Shown piece after piece: positions 17,469-27,417 of a stretch of 64,000 nucleotides of DNA. Positions within the stretch are counted from its first letter, which is position 1. Every line of letters starts with the position of its first letter. The notes beneath the pieces were generated by a model that made no database searches, was not told the DNA's origin, and worked only from the letters and a program-made list of their open reading frames with translations. The DNA comes from Gammaproteobacteria bacterium (GTDB lineage: Bacteria; Pseudomonadota; Gammaproteobacteria; UBA6429; Thiohalophilaceae), in contig JAFLJQ010000256.1 in the NCBI GenBank assembly GCA_022712915.1, positions 1-64,000 of the forward strand, in the 5' to 3' direction. The translations under genes and the position numbers were made by a program.

Positions 17469-20400
17469 ATGCTGCAGATTGGCGGTAGTGCCGCATTTTC
17501 TCCTTTTCGTCTAGCTAAATTACTCGAATCCTTGTTGGTGATTGAGCCACCAATAAGTAGTGTCCATGCTGAGTTTGTTCATTTTGTCGATTTGGAAAGG
17601 CGTCTCAGTGAGTCCGAACATACTGTGCTGGGAAAATTACTCGATTACGGTGAAATTCCCGCCTCCGATTCAAGCGATGGTAGCTTGCTCATTGTTACGC
17701 CACGGCCTGGCACGATTTCTCCCTGGTCGAGCAAGGCGACAGATATTGCCCATAATTGTGGTCTAACCGCCATTAAACGTATTGAGCGTGGTGTGGCGTT
17801 CTATCTTTCTTCGACCAAAACACTTTCTGAACAAGCTATCGCGGCCATTAAACCGTTGTTGCATGATCGTATGACTGAGTTGGTGATGTGCAGTTTTGAT
17901 GAGGCCGATGCCCTGTTTGTTCAGGCGGAGCCTCGTCCATACAGTACGGTGGATATCCTCGGTGGTGGTCGTGAGGCTCTGGTGAGGGCCAATATCGAAC
18001 TGGGTTTGGCCCTGGCAGATGATGAAATCGATTATCTGCTTGAGAATTTTATTGCCCTTGGTCGTAATGCCGTTGACGTGGAATTAATGATGTTTGCTCA
18101 GGCCAATTCCGAGCATTGTCGGCATAAAATCTTTAATGCGGACTGGGTGATCGATGGCAAGGTGCAGGATAAATCTCTGTTTTCGATGATTCGTAATACC
18201 CATCAGAAAAATGGCGAGGGTATTTTGTCGGCCTATCATGACAACTCGGCGGTGATGGTGGGGTTTAAGGCGGGCCGTTTTTATCCCGATGCACAGCGTC
18301 ATGAGTATGCCTATCATGAACAGGACATCGAAATTTTGATGAAGGTAGAAACGCATAACCACCCGACGGCCATTTCACCCTTCGCCGGTGCGGCCACCGG
18401 TTCTGGTGGTGAGATCCGTGATGAAGGTGCCACAGGTCGAGGTTCCAAACCCAAGGCCGGTTTGACAGGCTTCAGTGTTTCCAATCTCAATATCCCTGGT
18501 TATGCCCGTCCCTGGGAAACGGATTATGGCCGGCCGAGCCGGATTGTCTCTGCACTGGATATTATGTTGGATGGCCCCATAGGTGCTGCGGCCTTTAATA
18601 ACGAATTTGGTCGCCCCAATATTTGCGGTTATTTCCGTAGTTATGAAGAAAAGGTGGCAGGGCCTTCTGGTGAAGAGGTTCGCGGTTATCACAAGCCAAT
18701 CATGCTGGCCGGTGGTGTGGGTAATATTATGGCCCAACATGTTGATAAAGACGTGATCCCGGCCGGTGCGCAGATCGTGGTTTTAGGTGGCCCGGCCATG
18801 CTGATTGGCCTGGGTGGCGGGGCGGCTTCGTCCATGACCACCGGGCAAAGCCATGAAGACCTAGACTTTGCCTCGGTGCAACGGGGCAATCCCGAGATCG
18901 AGCGACGTGTCCAGGAAGTTATCGATCGTTGCTGGCAAATGGGGGATGCCAATCCCATTATCTCCATCCACGATGTGGGGGCCGGTGGACTGTCCAATGC
19001 CCTGCCCGAGTTGGTGAATGATTGTGATCGCGGTGCGCGTTTTGAATTGCGGACGATCCTCAGTGCCGATCCCGGCATGTCTCCCATGGAAATCTGGTGC
19101 AACGAGGCCCAGGAACGTTATGTTCTTGCCGTGAGTGCTGAGGACATGCCCCTGTTCAGCCAGCTCTGTGACCGGGAACGCTGTCCCTTTGCTGTGCTTG
19201 GTGAAGCGACAGAAGAACGACAACTGATTCTTGGTGACGGTTATTTTGATAACAAGCCGATTGATCTACCACTAGAGGTTTTATTGGGCAAACCACCCAA
19301 GATGCTGCGTGATGTGCAGCGCAAGCCATTCCACAAACCTGAGTTTGATGCGCAGGCCATTAGTGATTTGCACCAGGCCGCAGAGCGCGTACTGAGTCTG
19401 CCGACCGTGGCATCCAAAAATTTTTTAATCACCATCGGGGATCGCTCAGTCACTGGCTTGGTGACGCGAGATCAAATGGTCGGCCCTTGGCAGGTGCCAG
19501 TGGCCGATGTGGCGGTCACCGCCAGCAGTTTTGAAACCTTTAATGGCGAGGCCATGGCCATAGGGGAACGAACCCCGATCGCGCTATTGCACCACGCGGC
19601 CAGTGCTCGAATGGCCGTGGGGGAAGCGCTGACAAACATTGCCGCTGCCCGCATTGGTGAATTGGGTGATATGGTTTTGTCAGCCAACTGGATGGCCCCG
19701 GCCGGGCATCCGGGTGAGGATGCCGGTTTGTATGACGCCGTTAGGGCGGTGGGTATGGAGCTGTGTCCAGCACTGGGCATTGCCATTCCGGTGGGCAAGG
19801 ATTCCATGTCCATGAAAACAGTCTGGCAGGATGATGGCGAACAACGTGCGGTCACTGCTCCCTTATCGCTGATTATTTCCGCCTTTGCCCGTGTGCAGGA
19901 TGTGCGCAAGACGCTGACCCCTGAACTGAAAACGGACAAGGGTGATACCGACCTGATCCTGATCGATCTCGGCAAAGGCAAAAACAGATTGGGCGGTTCT
20001 TGTTTAGCCCAAGTCTATAAACAACTGGGACACCATCCTGCTGATCTGGATGATCCCAATGCCCTGAAGCAGTTTTTTAATACCATCCAATCACTGAACG
20101 ACAAAGGTTTGTTGCTGGCCTACCATGACCGTTCCGACGGCGGCCTGTTTGCGACGATATGCGAAATGGCCTTTGCCGCCCATACGGGCGTAAATATTCA
20201 GCTGGATGATCTGGGTGATGATCCTACTGCGTCCTTATTCAATGAAGAACTGGGTGCTGTGATCCAGATTGCCCATCAGGACACGGATGATGTTTTAGCC
20301 TGGTTACATGATGCCGGGCTGGCTCACCATAGTCATGTCATCGGTAGTTTGAATGATGCAGATCGAATCATTTTTACCCATGACAAACAGCAGGTGCTAG

Positions 20401-21362
20401 CCGGAGAACGTATTGACTGGCATCGTGTCTGGTCTGAAACCAGTTATCATATGCAGTCTTTGCGCGATAATGTTGAATGTGCCCAGCAAGAATTTGACGG
20501 CCTGCTGGATCAACATGATCCTGGTATGCCGGTCAGCCTCAGTTTTGATCCAGAAGAAAATATTACCGCAGCTTACATCAACACCACCCGACCCAGAATA
20601 GCTATCCTGCGCGAGCAAGGCGTTAACGGTCAGATCGAAATGGCGGCGGCCTTTGATAAGGCTGGCTTTAACAGTGTCGATGTCCATATGAGTGACATCA
20701 TCAGTGGCCGGGTGGCATTGGATGAGTTCAAGGGGCTGGTGGCCTGCGGTGGTTTTTCCTATGGTGACGTATTGGGGGCCGGTGGTGGTTGGGCCCGCTC
20801 TATACTATTCAATACACAGGCTCGGGATGCCTTCGAGGCCTTTTTCCAGCGGGAAGACAGTTTTGGCTTTGGCGTATGTAATGGTTGTCAGATGTTGTCT
20901 CACCTGAAAGACATGATACCCGGTGCCGAACATTGGCCACGCTTTATGCGTAACCACTCCGAACAATTTGAGGCCCGTTTATCAATGGTAGAAGTTCAGC
21001 CCTCACCCTCCATTTTATTAACCGGCATGGAAGGCTCCCATCTGCCCATCGCTGTAGCGCATGGTGAAGGTCGGGCAGTGTTTGAATCGTTAGACAAACA
21101 ACAACAGGCCGACTCAAGTGGCATGGTCTCGCTGCGTTATACCGATAACTACGGTAAAACTACACAGGCCTATCCATTTAATCCCAATGGCTCACCTCAG
21201 GGCATTACTGGTTTAACCACCACCGATGGTCGTTTCACCATTATGATGCCGCATCCTGAACGGGTCTATAAAACCATGCAGTATTCCTGGCACCCAGAGA
21301 ACTGGGGCGAAACAGGGGCCTGGTTACGTCTGTTCCAAAACGCACGCCGTTGGGTTGATTAA
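17469..21362 (+). CDS. purL: Phosphoribosylformylglycinamidine synthase
   Basis: PurL converts FGAR, glutamine and ATP to FGAM in purine synthesis. At 1297 residues it is the large single-chain gammaproteobacterial form (1295 in E. coli). It has an N-terminal PurS-like domain, two fused AIR-synthetase-like ATP-binding units ([16 protein letters not shown] near 215 and [19 protein letters not shown] near 293) and a C-terminal glutaminase with the nucleophile in [10 protein letters not shown] near 1137 and catalytic His in MMPHPER near 1260. All key motifs are intact. Confidence 0.97.
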   Translation: MLQIGGSAAFSPFRLAKLLESLLVIEPPISSVHAEFVHFVDLERRLSESEHTVLGKLLDYGEIPASDSSDGSLLIVTPRPGTISPWSSKATDIAHNCGLTAIKRIERGVAFYLSSTKTLSEQAIAAIKPLLHDRMTELVMCSFDEADALFVQAEPRPYSTVDILGGGREALVRANIELGLALADDEIDYLLENFIALGRNAVDVELMMFAQANSEHCRHKIFNADWVIDGKVQDKSLFSMIRNTHQKNGEGILSAYHDNSAVMVGFKAGRFYPDAQRHEYAYHEQDIEILMKVETHNHPTAISPFAGAATGSGGEIRDEGATGRGSKPKAGLTGFSVSNLNIPGYARPWETDYGRPSRIVSALDIMLDGPIGAAAFNNEFGRPNICGYFRSYEEKVAGPSGEEVRGYHKPIMLAGGVGNIMAQHVDKDVIPAGAQIVVLGGPAMLIGLGGGAASSMTTGQSHEDLDFASVQRGNPEIERRVQEVIDRCWQMGDANPIISIHDVGAGGLSNALPELVNDCDRGARFELRTILSADPGMSPMEIWCNEAQERYVLAVSAEDMPLFSQLCDRERCPFAVLGEATEERQLILGDGYFDNKPIDLPLEVLLGKPPKMLRDVQRKPFHKPEFDAQAISDLHQAAERVLSLPTVASKNFLITIGDRSVTGLVTRDQMVGPWQVPVADVAVTASSFETFNGEAMAIGERTPIALLHHAASARMAVGEALTNIAAARIGELGDMVLSANWMAPAGHPGEDAGLYDAVRAVGMELCPALGIAIPVGKDSMSMKTVWQDDGEQRAVTAPLSLIISAFARVQDVRKTLTPELKTDKGDTDLILIDLGKGKNRLGGSCLAQVYKQLGHHPADLDDPNALKQFFNTIQSLNDKGLLLAYHDRSDGGLFATICEMAFAAHTGVNIQLDDLGDDPTASLFNEELGAVIQIAHQDTDDVLAWLHDAGLAHHSHVIGSLNDADRIIFTHDKQQVLAGERIDWHRVWSETSYHMQSLRDNVECAQQEFDGLLDQHDPGMPVSLSFDPEENITAAYINTTRPRIAILREQGVNGQIEMAAAFDKAGFNSVDVHMSDIISGRVALDEFKGLVACGGFSYGDVLGAGGGWARSILFNTQARDAFEAFFQREDSFGFGVCNGCQMLSHLKDMIPGAEHWPRFMRNHSEQFEARLSMVEVQPSPSILLTGMEGSHLPIAVAHGEGRAVFESLDKQQQADSSGMVSLRYTDNYGKTTQAYPFNPNGSPQGITGLTTTDGRFTIMMPHPERVYKTMQYSWHPENWGETGAWLRLFQNARRWVD

Positions 21363-21363
21363 A

Positions 21364-21416
21364 ACAAGGAGTATTCCTTGTCGTTGAAATACCGTTGGTT
21401 GAATGATGCCAACGGT
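21364..21416 (+). terminator. Double hairpin after purL
   Basis: Two hairpins follow the purL stop: ACAAGGA/TCCTTGT (21364-21370 with 21375-21381) and ACCGTTGG/CCAACGGT (21391-21398 with 21409-21416). The second is followed by GTTTCG rather than a clean T-run, so termination efficiency is uncertain. Confidence 0.5.
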
Positions 21417-21540
21417 GTTTCGATTGCGGTACTATCACTCTGCTTAGCAACAGCCTATTCAATTTCCTAGATACATCATCAAAACAACTTTACACCCCTT
21501 CGTATCCTCTGCCGTTTAATTTTTAAAAATGGATTGAATC

Positions 21541-21928
21541 TTTAATGGGATAGCTGTGATCTACTTCGGGTGGCTGTGGTCTTTTGAAAACCAATTAATG
21601 ACATGCCGGGCATCATGAAAGATTAAATATCTTTATAACCATTAAGCGGTATGTTGTTTATGTTTTACTGGCTATGGCGCTATTAAGTATGACAGGTTGT
21701 GTTTGGCGACATGCTGTTGGCTGTTCATAACATACTTAATGGGACAGACGTAATCAACTCCGGGTGGCGGTGGTCTTTTTAAATTAACTAATGACATGTC
21801 TGGCTTCATGAAAGATAAAACATTCTTATAAGAACTCAACGAGATGCAGTTTATATTTTACTGGGTGTGGCGCTATTAAATATAACAGTGTGTATTTGGC
21901 GACAGTCTGTTTGTGTTTCATAAATAAC
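21541..21928 (+). repeat. Diverged ~190-base tandem direct repeat
   Basis: Copy 1 (21541-21731) and copy 2 (21735-21928) align along their full length, sharing blocks such as TTAATGGGA, GGGTGGC.GTGGTCTTTT, TTCATGAAAGAT, TTTTACTGG and TTTGGCGACA. Each ends with a short open frame in the same register, described separately. The divergence suggests an old duplication. Confidence 0.75.
21641..21923 (+). pseudogene. Two decayed copies of a small lipoprotein leader
   Basis: Within each repeat copy one frame ends at an equivalent TAA: copy 1 (21641-21730) reads YVLLAMALLSMTGCVW and copy 2 (21840-21923) reads YILLGVALLNITVCIW. Copy 1 looks like a lipoprotein signal with a lipobox-like MTGC; copy 2 has lost the Gly. 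Neither has a start codon in frame, although an ATGAAAGAT out of frame upstream in both could be the lost start. I infer a small duplicated lipoprotein gene that has decayed. Confidence 0.4.
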
Positions 21929-22447
21929 ACTATAAATAGTGATAAATGCTGTGCTGATTTATTACGTTTTTTTGATGAGTTTGGGTTGGATTTTAATTAA
22001 TGAGGGGCAAAAACAACACATTCAAAGTATCACTATTGATCTGTGTATGCGCAAAAAATGAACAGATAAAAAAGTGTCAAAAATATTTTGTGGTGATAAG
22101 TTCGGGTATCTGTTTATGTAGGCACTGCATGATGGTGATATTTATTTATCGAGCAAGTGTTTATTTTTGAAGTGTGATTTGTGTTGCTAAAAATAATAAT
22201 GGGTGAGTTGGTTGTATTTGTAAATATGTGTTACGCTTTTCACAGTTATTAGGAATAAAATTTTAAGAGTGCAAATGGAAACCTTTAAGAGCGCCCAGGC
22301 AAAATATATAATTGTATGCAAAGTACACTGTCGTCATATAGATACACTAAAGATAGAAGTTATACCAAAGATAAATGGAGTTGATGTGTCGATTATAATG
22401 TTTTCTTATAAAAATTAATTTGTAGCGATAATGATCATTTGTACGTT

Positions 22448-22917
22448 TAGATGGTTGAGTGTGTGCGGTTCTAAATGTAATAAGGCGAGGTGTAATTTAA
22501 TCATACGCGATGTGAAGAAGACACACACATCGTTGAAAAAAATTGATAGTTTAGTCAATGTTCATTGGGGGATGTGGGTGTTATAGGTTGCACTGTGGTG
22601 TTAATGCCCGGGACGATGAGTCTTACCTGATGACGTATGTTGCGATACCGGGTATGACTAAAAAATGACATGTCATGCCCTCAGGGGGGATGTTTCGCTG
22701 TAAATTGAGCGAATAGGAATTGCATATTTCTTTGAAAAGCTGTGCATCATATGCAGGTTGTTAGTGATGAAGGTTTTGGCAATTGATAGAAATATGGAAT
22801 AAAGCCTGGTCGATCTAAATAAAAGAGAGGCCAGGAACATATGGGATGGCAGGGGGAATGAGTAGACTTGCCGTCCTTGTTCGTTGACTATAAACCATAA
22901 TTTGAGGACTCAATATT
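22448..22917 (+). repeat. Long conserved leader, copy A, before LRR gene 1
   Basis: About 470 bases upstream of the first LRR gene recur, nearly unchanged, upstream of the second (24255-24805). Conserved small stems include TGCATAT/ATATGCA (around 22720-22762), CCTGG/CCAGG (around 22806-22834) and GGATGGCA/TGCCGTCC (around 22843-22876). It ends in an identical GAGGACTCAATATT ribosome-site stretch before ATG. It may hold a promoter with a long structured 5-prime UTR; no known riboswitch class was recognised. Confidence 0.65.
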
Positions 22918-23913
22918 ATGAATAAGAAAATAATGGGAATTAAAAATATAATTAAAATTTGGCTGATTGTATCGTCTGTTTTTATGGGCTTTACAAGTTT
23001 TTCGGTCTCGGCGGCAGTGTTTCCTGATACCTATCTGCAGACCTGTGTGGATGCAGCCGTTGTTAGTAGTGGTGTGGCAACCGCTGAAGATTTGACATCT
23101 CTTACCTGTTTCCCTAATTTAGGACTTTCGGATCTTACGGGTATAGAAGCTCTTGTAAATCTTGAAAGTTTGACTATTTATGGTACTTCGGTCCATGATT
23201 ATTCGAAACTGGCGACTCTAACGGGTTTGACATATCTGAACCTGCAGTGGAATATGCAAGATGTTGATGTTAGTCCTCTAAGGCATTTAGTTAATTTACA
23301 GACGCTCAACCTTTCAGTTAATAATATCCCTGTTCACGGTAATCTTAAAGATCTTGTCTCATTAACATCTGCTACAAGTATCAACCTAGACGGCAATGCG
23401 GCTATGTCCTGTGTAGACTTGCAGATTCTTATCGATAACATGCTGCCGGGTGTTGTTAGTCCTAGTGTTGCTACAGCGGGTGTTACATGTAAAGCTGGAA
23501 TACCTGTTGCAGATCTAGTGTTTCCTGATCCTGCTTTACAGGCTTGTGTAGATTCTGCGAGCAGTGGTGCGGTCTACGCTCACGATGTCACTGGCATTTA
23601 TTGCCCATTTGTGGGTATTTCGGATGTCAGTGGCATGGAAAAGATGTCAGGTCTGACTTATTTGAGCTTTTACTATAATAATATTGTTGATGTTACGCCA
23701 CTGAAGGGATTAAGAGGTCTGACTGTCTTGGAACTGGATTACAACAATGTCAGTATTGGTGTCAGGGAACTGGATGATCTAACTAATCTAACCTTTTTTG
23801 GGATTTCAGGTAACATGTATATGTCCTGTGCAGATTTGGATTATCTCAAAGGGATTTATGGGAGTATCCTCTGGTATCAGTCTTATTACTACCCAAGCTG
23901 TACTAACCCTTAG
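22918..23913 (+). CDS. Secreted leucine-rich-repeat protein 1
   Basis: This 331-residue exported protein has a signal peptide (residues ~1-32, cleavage near SVSAA). The mature part has two similar modules. Each opens with VFPD..LQ.CVDAA, passes through a conserved Cys and LSDLTGIEAL, then short 22-residue leucine-rich repeats (LTYLNLQWN, LQTLNLSVN), and closes with MSC.DL. Module 1 ends near residue 195 in VTCKAGIP and module 2 at the C-terminus in SCTNP. The repeats resemble internalin-type LRRs of bacterial surface and secreted proteins. The paired Cys suggest disulfides. It is a tandem paralogue of the gene at 24806, with the first 24 codons almost identical. Confidence 0.8.
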   Translation: MNKKIMGIKNIIKIWLIVSSVFMGFTSFSVSAAVFPDTYLQTCVDAAVVSSGVATAEDLTSLTCFPNLGLSDLTGIEALVNLESLTIYGTSVHDYSKLATLTGLTYLNLQWNMQDVDVSPLRHLVNLQTLNLSVNNIPVHGNLKDLVSLTSATSINLDGNAAMSCVDLQILIDNMLPGVVSPSVATAGVTCKAGIPVADLVFPDPALQACVDSASSGAVYAHDVTGIYCPFVGISDVSGMEKMSGLTYLSFYYNNIVDVTPLKGLRGLTVLELDYNNVSIGVRELDDLTNLTFFGISGNMYMSCADLDYLKGIYGSILWYQSYYYPSCTNP

Positions 23914-24020
23914 GGTGAGTTAGGTATAAATATGTTGTAGGAATTAGCCAAACGGGTATATTTTGGCGATATGGTTTTTGCTGTAGATCTATTAAGGAGG
24001 ACTGCACAAACCGGATGATT

Positions 24021-24047
24021 GGCTACACGGGTGAAGCCCGTGTAGCC
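24021..24047 (+). terminator. Rho-independent-type hairpin after LRR gene 1
   Basis: A perfect 11-base-pair stem, GGCTACACGGG with CCCGTGTAGCC, closes a 5-base loop about 107 bases after the stop codon and is followed by GGTTATTATTTATT. The same hairpin recurs after the second LRR gene, so the duplicated unit carries its own terminator. Confidence 0.75.
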
Positions 24048-24254
24048 GGTTATTATTTATTGAACTTAACAGATAACTCTGCGACTGAGAGGCGTGCATG
24101 TGGCGTCTTAAACTTAGAATATAAGTACATGCCTTTAAAGAAAACTCAGCTCGTTTTCACGGGTAAATGAGATGCACATGCGGCTAATAACCTAGCCGGA
24201 ATTTCTGACTACCAATGCCTACGGTTAAATCGGTAGCAAAATTCATTACAGTAG

Positions 24255-24805
24255 ATGGTTAGTTTGATGTGTGCGATTCTGTGTGTAATAAGGCAAGGTG
24301 TAATTAAATCATGCGTGATGTGAAGAAGATACACGCATCGTTGAAAGAAGGTTGATAGTTTAGTCAATAGTCATCGGGGGTGTGGGTGTGAACAATACGT
24401 TGGTCTAACGTGATCAAAAAAATTCCATCAGGTGATCATTGCGATCAGACAAGGTGAATGTAACAGGTTGCACTATGGTCTTAATGCTTGAGACTATGAG
24501 TCTTCCATGATGACGTATGTTGCGATACTTTGTTTGACTACAAAAGGATAAGTCATGCCCTCAGGGGGATGTTTTGCTGTAATTTGAGCGAATAGGAATT
24601 GCATATTTCTTCAAAAAGCTGTGCATCATATGCCCGTTGTTAGTGATGAGGGTTTCGGCAATCGATAGAAATATGGAATAAAGCCTGGTCGATCTAAATA
24701 TAAAGAGAGGCCAGGAACATATGGGATGGCAGGGGGAATGAATAGACTTGCCGTCTTTTGTTAGTGAGTAGTTAACTAAAAACCATAATTTGAGGACTCA
24801 ATATT
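24255..24805 (+). repeat. Long conserved leader, copy B, before LRR gene 2
   Basis: This is the second copy of the long leader, aligned with 22448-22917 almost end to end. It differs mainly by about 75 extra bases near 24389-24463 that are absent from copy A. The last ~150 bases are nearly identical, including the small stems, the GGATGGCAGGGGGAATGA stretch and the ribosome site. The remaining 23914-24254 holds the terminator of gene 1 and unit-1 downstream sequence, with no gene. Confidence 0.65.
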
Positions 24806-26020
24806 ATGAATAAGAAAATAATGGAAATTAAAAACATAATTAAAATTTGGCTGATTGTATCGTCTGTTTTTATGGGCTTTACAAGTTTTTCAGCTTCAGC
24901 GGCGGTGTTTACGGATACCAAGCTGCAGGTCTGTGTGGATGCGGCTGCTGCAAACGCCGGTGTGCCTGCTGAAAGTCTGACGAATCTCAGGTGCTCTTCT
25001 ATGCTGATTTCAGACCTTAGTGGTATGGAGGCGATGGTGGGACTGACTTCATTGGGCCTGCAATTTAATAAAATTATTGATATCTCACCGCTGGCTAATC
25101 TAACGGGGCTGACTTTTCTGGAACTAGATTTTAATCGGATCAGGGACGTTACGCCGCTGGGTAATCTTACCATGCTGGAGAGGCTTCATATTTCAGATAA
25201 TGATTTTCATTTGACTAGTAACCTTGCTGCTCTTAAGTCATTAACTAATGCAGTGACTATCTATATGCCGAGCTGGACCAGTCCAGGTAATACTGGTATG
25301 TCCTGTGCGGAACTGCAAGACCTCACCAATACCCTTGGCGCAAATGTTGTAAGCCCAACTGCTTTAGTAGGTGTTACTTGTTCTGATCCAGTACCCGTGG
25401 CAAATGTAGTGATTCCTGATGCCAGTTTGCAGGCCTGTGTAAATTACGCTTTTCAAAACATCGGTGCGGTACATGCCCATGATTTGTCAGACCTTGTCTG
25501 CTATTTCACTCTGATTTCAAATCTTAGTGGTATAGAAGCGTTGACGGGTCTGAATTGGCTGTCGGTGGTTATTTCTGGTGTCAGTGATGTCACGCCGCTG
25601 CGCAATCTAACAGGTTTAACCAGTCTGAATCTGAGATCGAGTGCTATTACTGATGTCACGGCGCTGGGTAATCTAACGGGGTTGACCCGTCTGGATCTAG
25701 CTTATAATAATATTAGTAGTGGTGTCGCGGCGCTGGGTAATCTGCCCAATTTGACTCATCTTGATCTAACTAGTAATAATATTAGTGGTGTTGTCACGGC
25801 GCTGGGTAATCTGACCAGTCTGAATTACCTTAGTCTTGTAAGTAATAGTCTTCAGGGGACTAGTAATATTAGTGCTCTTAGCTCATTAACAAATACTAGT
25901 ACTCTTGCGCTAGATAATAATGTAGGTATTTCCTGTACGGAACTGCAGGGCCTTATCAGTCTTGGACTACCTGTAAGCCCTAATGTTGCCACAAACGGTG
26001 TAACCTGCACCAACCCTTAG
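24806..26020 (+). CDS. Secreted leucine-rich-repeat protein 2
   Basis: This 404-residue paralogue of the preceding LRR protein shares its signal peptide almost exactly (cleavage near SASAA). It also has two modules opening with VF.D..LQ.CVDAA and VVIPDASLQACVNYA, but the second module carries more LRR units: repeats around residues 250-350 read LTSLNLRSS, LTRLDLAYN, LTHLDLTSN and LNYLSLVSN at 21-24-residue spacing. Each module ends with MSC/ISC plus a VTC. Repeat-number expansion relative to gene 1 suggests unequal recombination. A role in adhesion or host or cell contact is typical for internalin-like LRRs but is not shown here. Confidence 0.8.
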   Translation: MNKKIMEIKNIIKIWLIVSSVFMGFTSFSASAAVFTDTKLQVCVDAAAANAGVPAESLTNLRCSSMLISDLSGMEAMVGLTSLGLQFNKIIDISPLANLTGLTFLELDFNRIRDVTPLGNLTMLERLHISDNDFHLTSNLAALKSLTNAVTIYMPSWTSPGNTGMSCAELQDLTNTLGANVVSPTALVGVTCSDPVPVANVVIPDASLQACVNYAFQNIGAVHAHDLSDLVCYFTLISNLSGIEALTGLNWLSVVISGVSDVTPLRNLTGLTSLNLRSSAITDVTALGNLTGLTRLDLAYNNISSGVAALGNLPNLTHLDLTSNNISGVVTALGNLTSLNYLSLVSNSLQGTSNISALSSLTNTSTLALDNNVGISCTELQGLISLGLPVSPNVATNGVTCTNP

Positions 26021-26499
26021 GGAATAACTGCTTATAAATATGTTATAGAAATTAACTAAGCGGGTATATTTTGACGATAGGGTTTTGTTGCCGGTCTAAA
26101 GGAAGACGGTACAAACCGGGTGATTGGCTACACGGGTGAGGCCCGTGTAGCCGACTGCCATCGAACTTGGCGGATAACTCCGCAATTGAGAGGCGCGGAG
26201 TGTGTCAGTGTCAAATTTAGGGCATAAGCGACAAAAAAATGCGATTGCAATGTCTGTTTTGATTCATGATAAACCCGTACTTGATCATCCCTCCGAAAAT
26301 TCTGTCACTTAATAATCTTGTTGCTAATATGTGTATAGCCTGAACCTACCCTGTAGGCGCAATGAGATTAGATATGCTTGTTTAGCTGGAAAGTCGCGTT
26401 ATTATTTTATTGTGCGGTATACTCAATTCTAATGTTGTTGATGTTTTCTGTCTATATCGTTTGTTTCCCGACTTATTTTTCAAACTATCGTAAAAAATA
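26021..26499. other. Gap after LRR gene 2, end of duplicated unit
   Basis: The first ~200 bases repeat the downstream flank of LRR gene 1, including the GGCTACACGGG hairpin and the GATAACTC.GC..TGAGAGGCG stretch. The rest is AT-rich and leads into the ABC transporter gene; a promoter must be here but no clear hexamers stand out. Confidence 0.5.
26126..26152 (+). terminator. Hairpin after LRR gene 2
   Basis: The stem GGCTACACGGG/CCCGTGTAGCC with loop TGAGG repeats the terminator seen after LRR gene 1. The downstream T-run is weaker here (GACTGCCATCG), so termination may be less efficient. Confidence 0.6.
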
Positions 26500-27417
26500 A
26501 TGTATGCCCTGAAAATTCGTAATCTAACCAAGACCTATAAAAGTGGTGTTCAGGCCCTCAAGGGTGTTGATTTAGATGTGCCGACAGGTGATTTTTTTGC
26601 TCTGTTGGGGCCAAACGGTGCCGGTAAATCAACCGCCATTGGAATTATCTGCTCATTAGTGAACAAAACCGCTGGTACGGTTGAGGTCTTTGGACACAGC
26701 ATTGACACCGAACTTGAACAGGCCAAGAGTTGTATTGGCCTGGTGCCTCAGGAATTTAATTTCAACCAGTTTGAACCTCTTATTGAAATTCTTGCTGGAC
26801 AGGCGGGTTATTATGGCATCGATCGTGATACGGCCTATCAACGAGCAGAAAAATATCTGAAGCAACTCAGTTTGTGGGATAAACGCAGTTCAGTTGCCCG
26901 TGAATTGTCGGGTGGTATGAAACGCCGACTTATGATTGCTCGTGCTTTGGTACATGAACCTCGATTGCTGATTCTGGATGAACCCACTGCCGGGGTTGAT
27001 ATCGAAATTCGCCGCTCAATGTGGCAGTTTTTAACAGAAATAAACCAGCAGGGTACGACGATTATTCTGACTACACATTATCTGGAAGAGGCGGAAAAGC
27101 TTTGTCGGCATATCGCCATTATTAATAATGGACAAACTATTGAAAGTACCGGGATGAAGTCATTGCTCAAAAAACTTCATCTTGAAACCTTTATTTTGCA
27201 ACTCACAGAGGCCATCGAAACTGTGCCTGTAATGAGCGGTTATGCCTTTCGTCTGCTGGATGAGTTTAATGTTGAGGTCGACATTAACAAGGGTAAAAGT
27301 GTTAATGAGGTCTTCATTGAGTTGCAAAAACAGGGGGTGTTGGTTGAGAGTATGCGTAATAAATCTAATCGGCTTGAAGAGTTATTTATGAATTTGGTTG
27401 AACACGATCGCGCATGA
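26500..27417 (+). CDS. yadG: ABC transporter ATP-binding protein (YadG-like)
   Basis: This is the 305-residue ATPase of an ABC-2 type exporter. It has Walker A GPNGAGKST (near residues 37-45), the Q-loop VPQEF, the ABC signature LSGGMKRR, Walker B LLILDEPTAGVD and switch His in LTTHYLEEAE. A ~90-residue C-terminal extension follows, as in YadG. It overlaps the permease gene by four bases (ATGA), so the two are translationally coupled. The substrate of YadGH is unknown. No ribosome site is obvious before the ATG. Confidence 0.88.
   Translation: MYALKIRNLTKTYKSGVQALKGVDLDVPTGDFFALLGPNGAGKSTAIGIICSLVNKTAGTVEVFGHSIDTELEQAKSCIGLVPQEFNFNQFEPLIEILAGQAGYYGIDRDTAYQRAEKYLKQLSLWDKRSSVARELSGGMKRRLMIARALVHEPRLLILDEPTAGVDIEIRRSMWQFLTEINQQGTTIILTTHYLEEAEKLCRHIAIINNGQTIESTGMKSLLKKLHLETFILQLTEAIETVPVMSGYAFRLLDEFNVEVDINKGKSVNEVFIELQKQGVLVESMRNKSNRLEELFMNLVEHDRA

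Larger units (their letters stand above)
21417..22917. other. 1.5 kb non-coding accessory region upstream of the LRR genes
   Basis: No credible gene lies here. The left part holds a ~190-base tandem repeat (21541-21731 and 21735-21928). Positions 21930-22440 are AT-rich with no recognised feature. Positions 22448-22917 form the first copy of the long leader that is repeated before the second LRR gene. Base composition is richer in A+T than the flanking housekeeping genes. Confidence 0.6.

Noticed and set aside
18689-19102. Antisense open frame in purL
   Set aside because: The sense strand encodes a fully conserved enzyme; the antisense product is low-complexity Ser/Ala/Pro.
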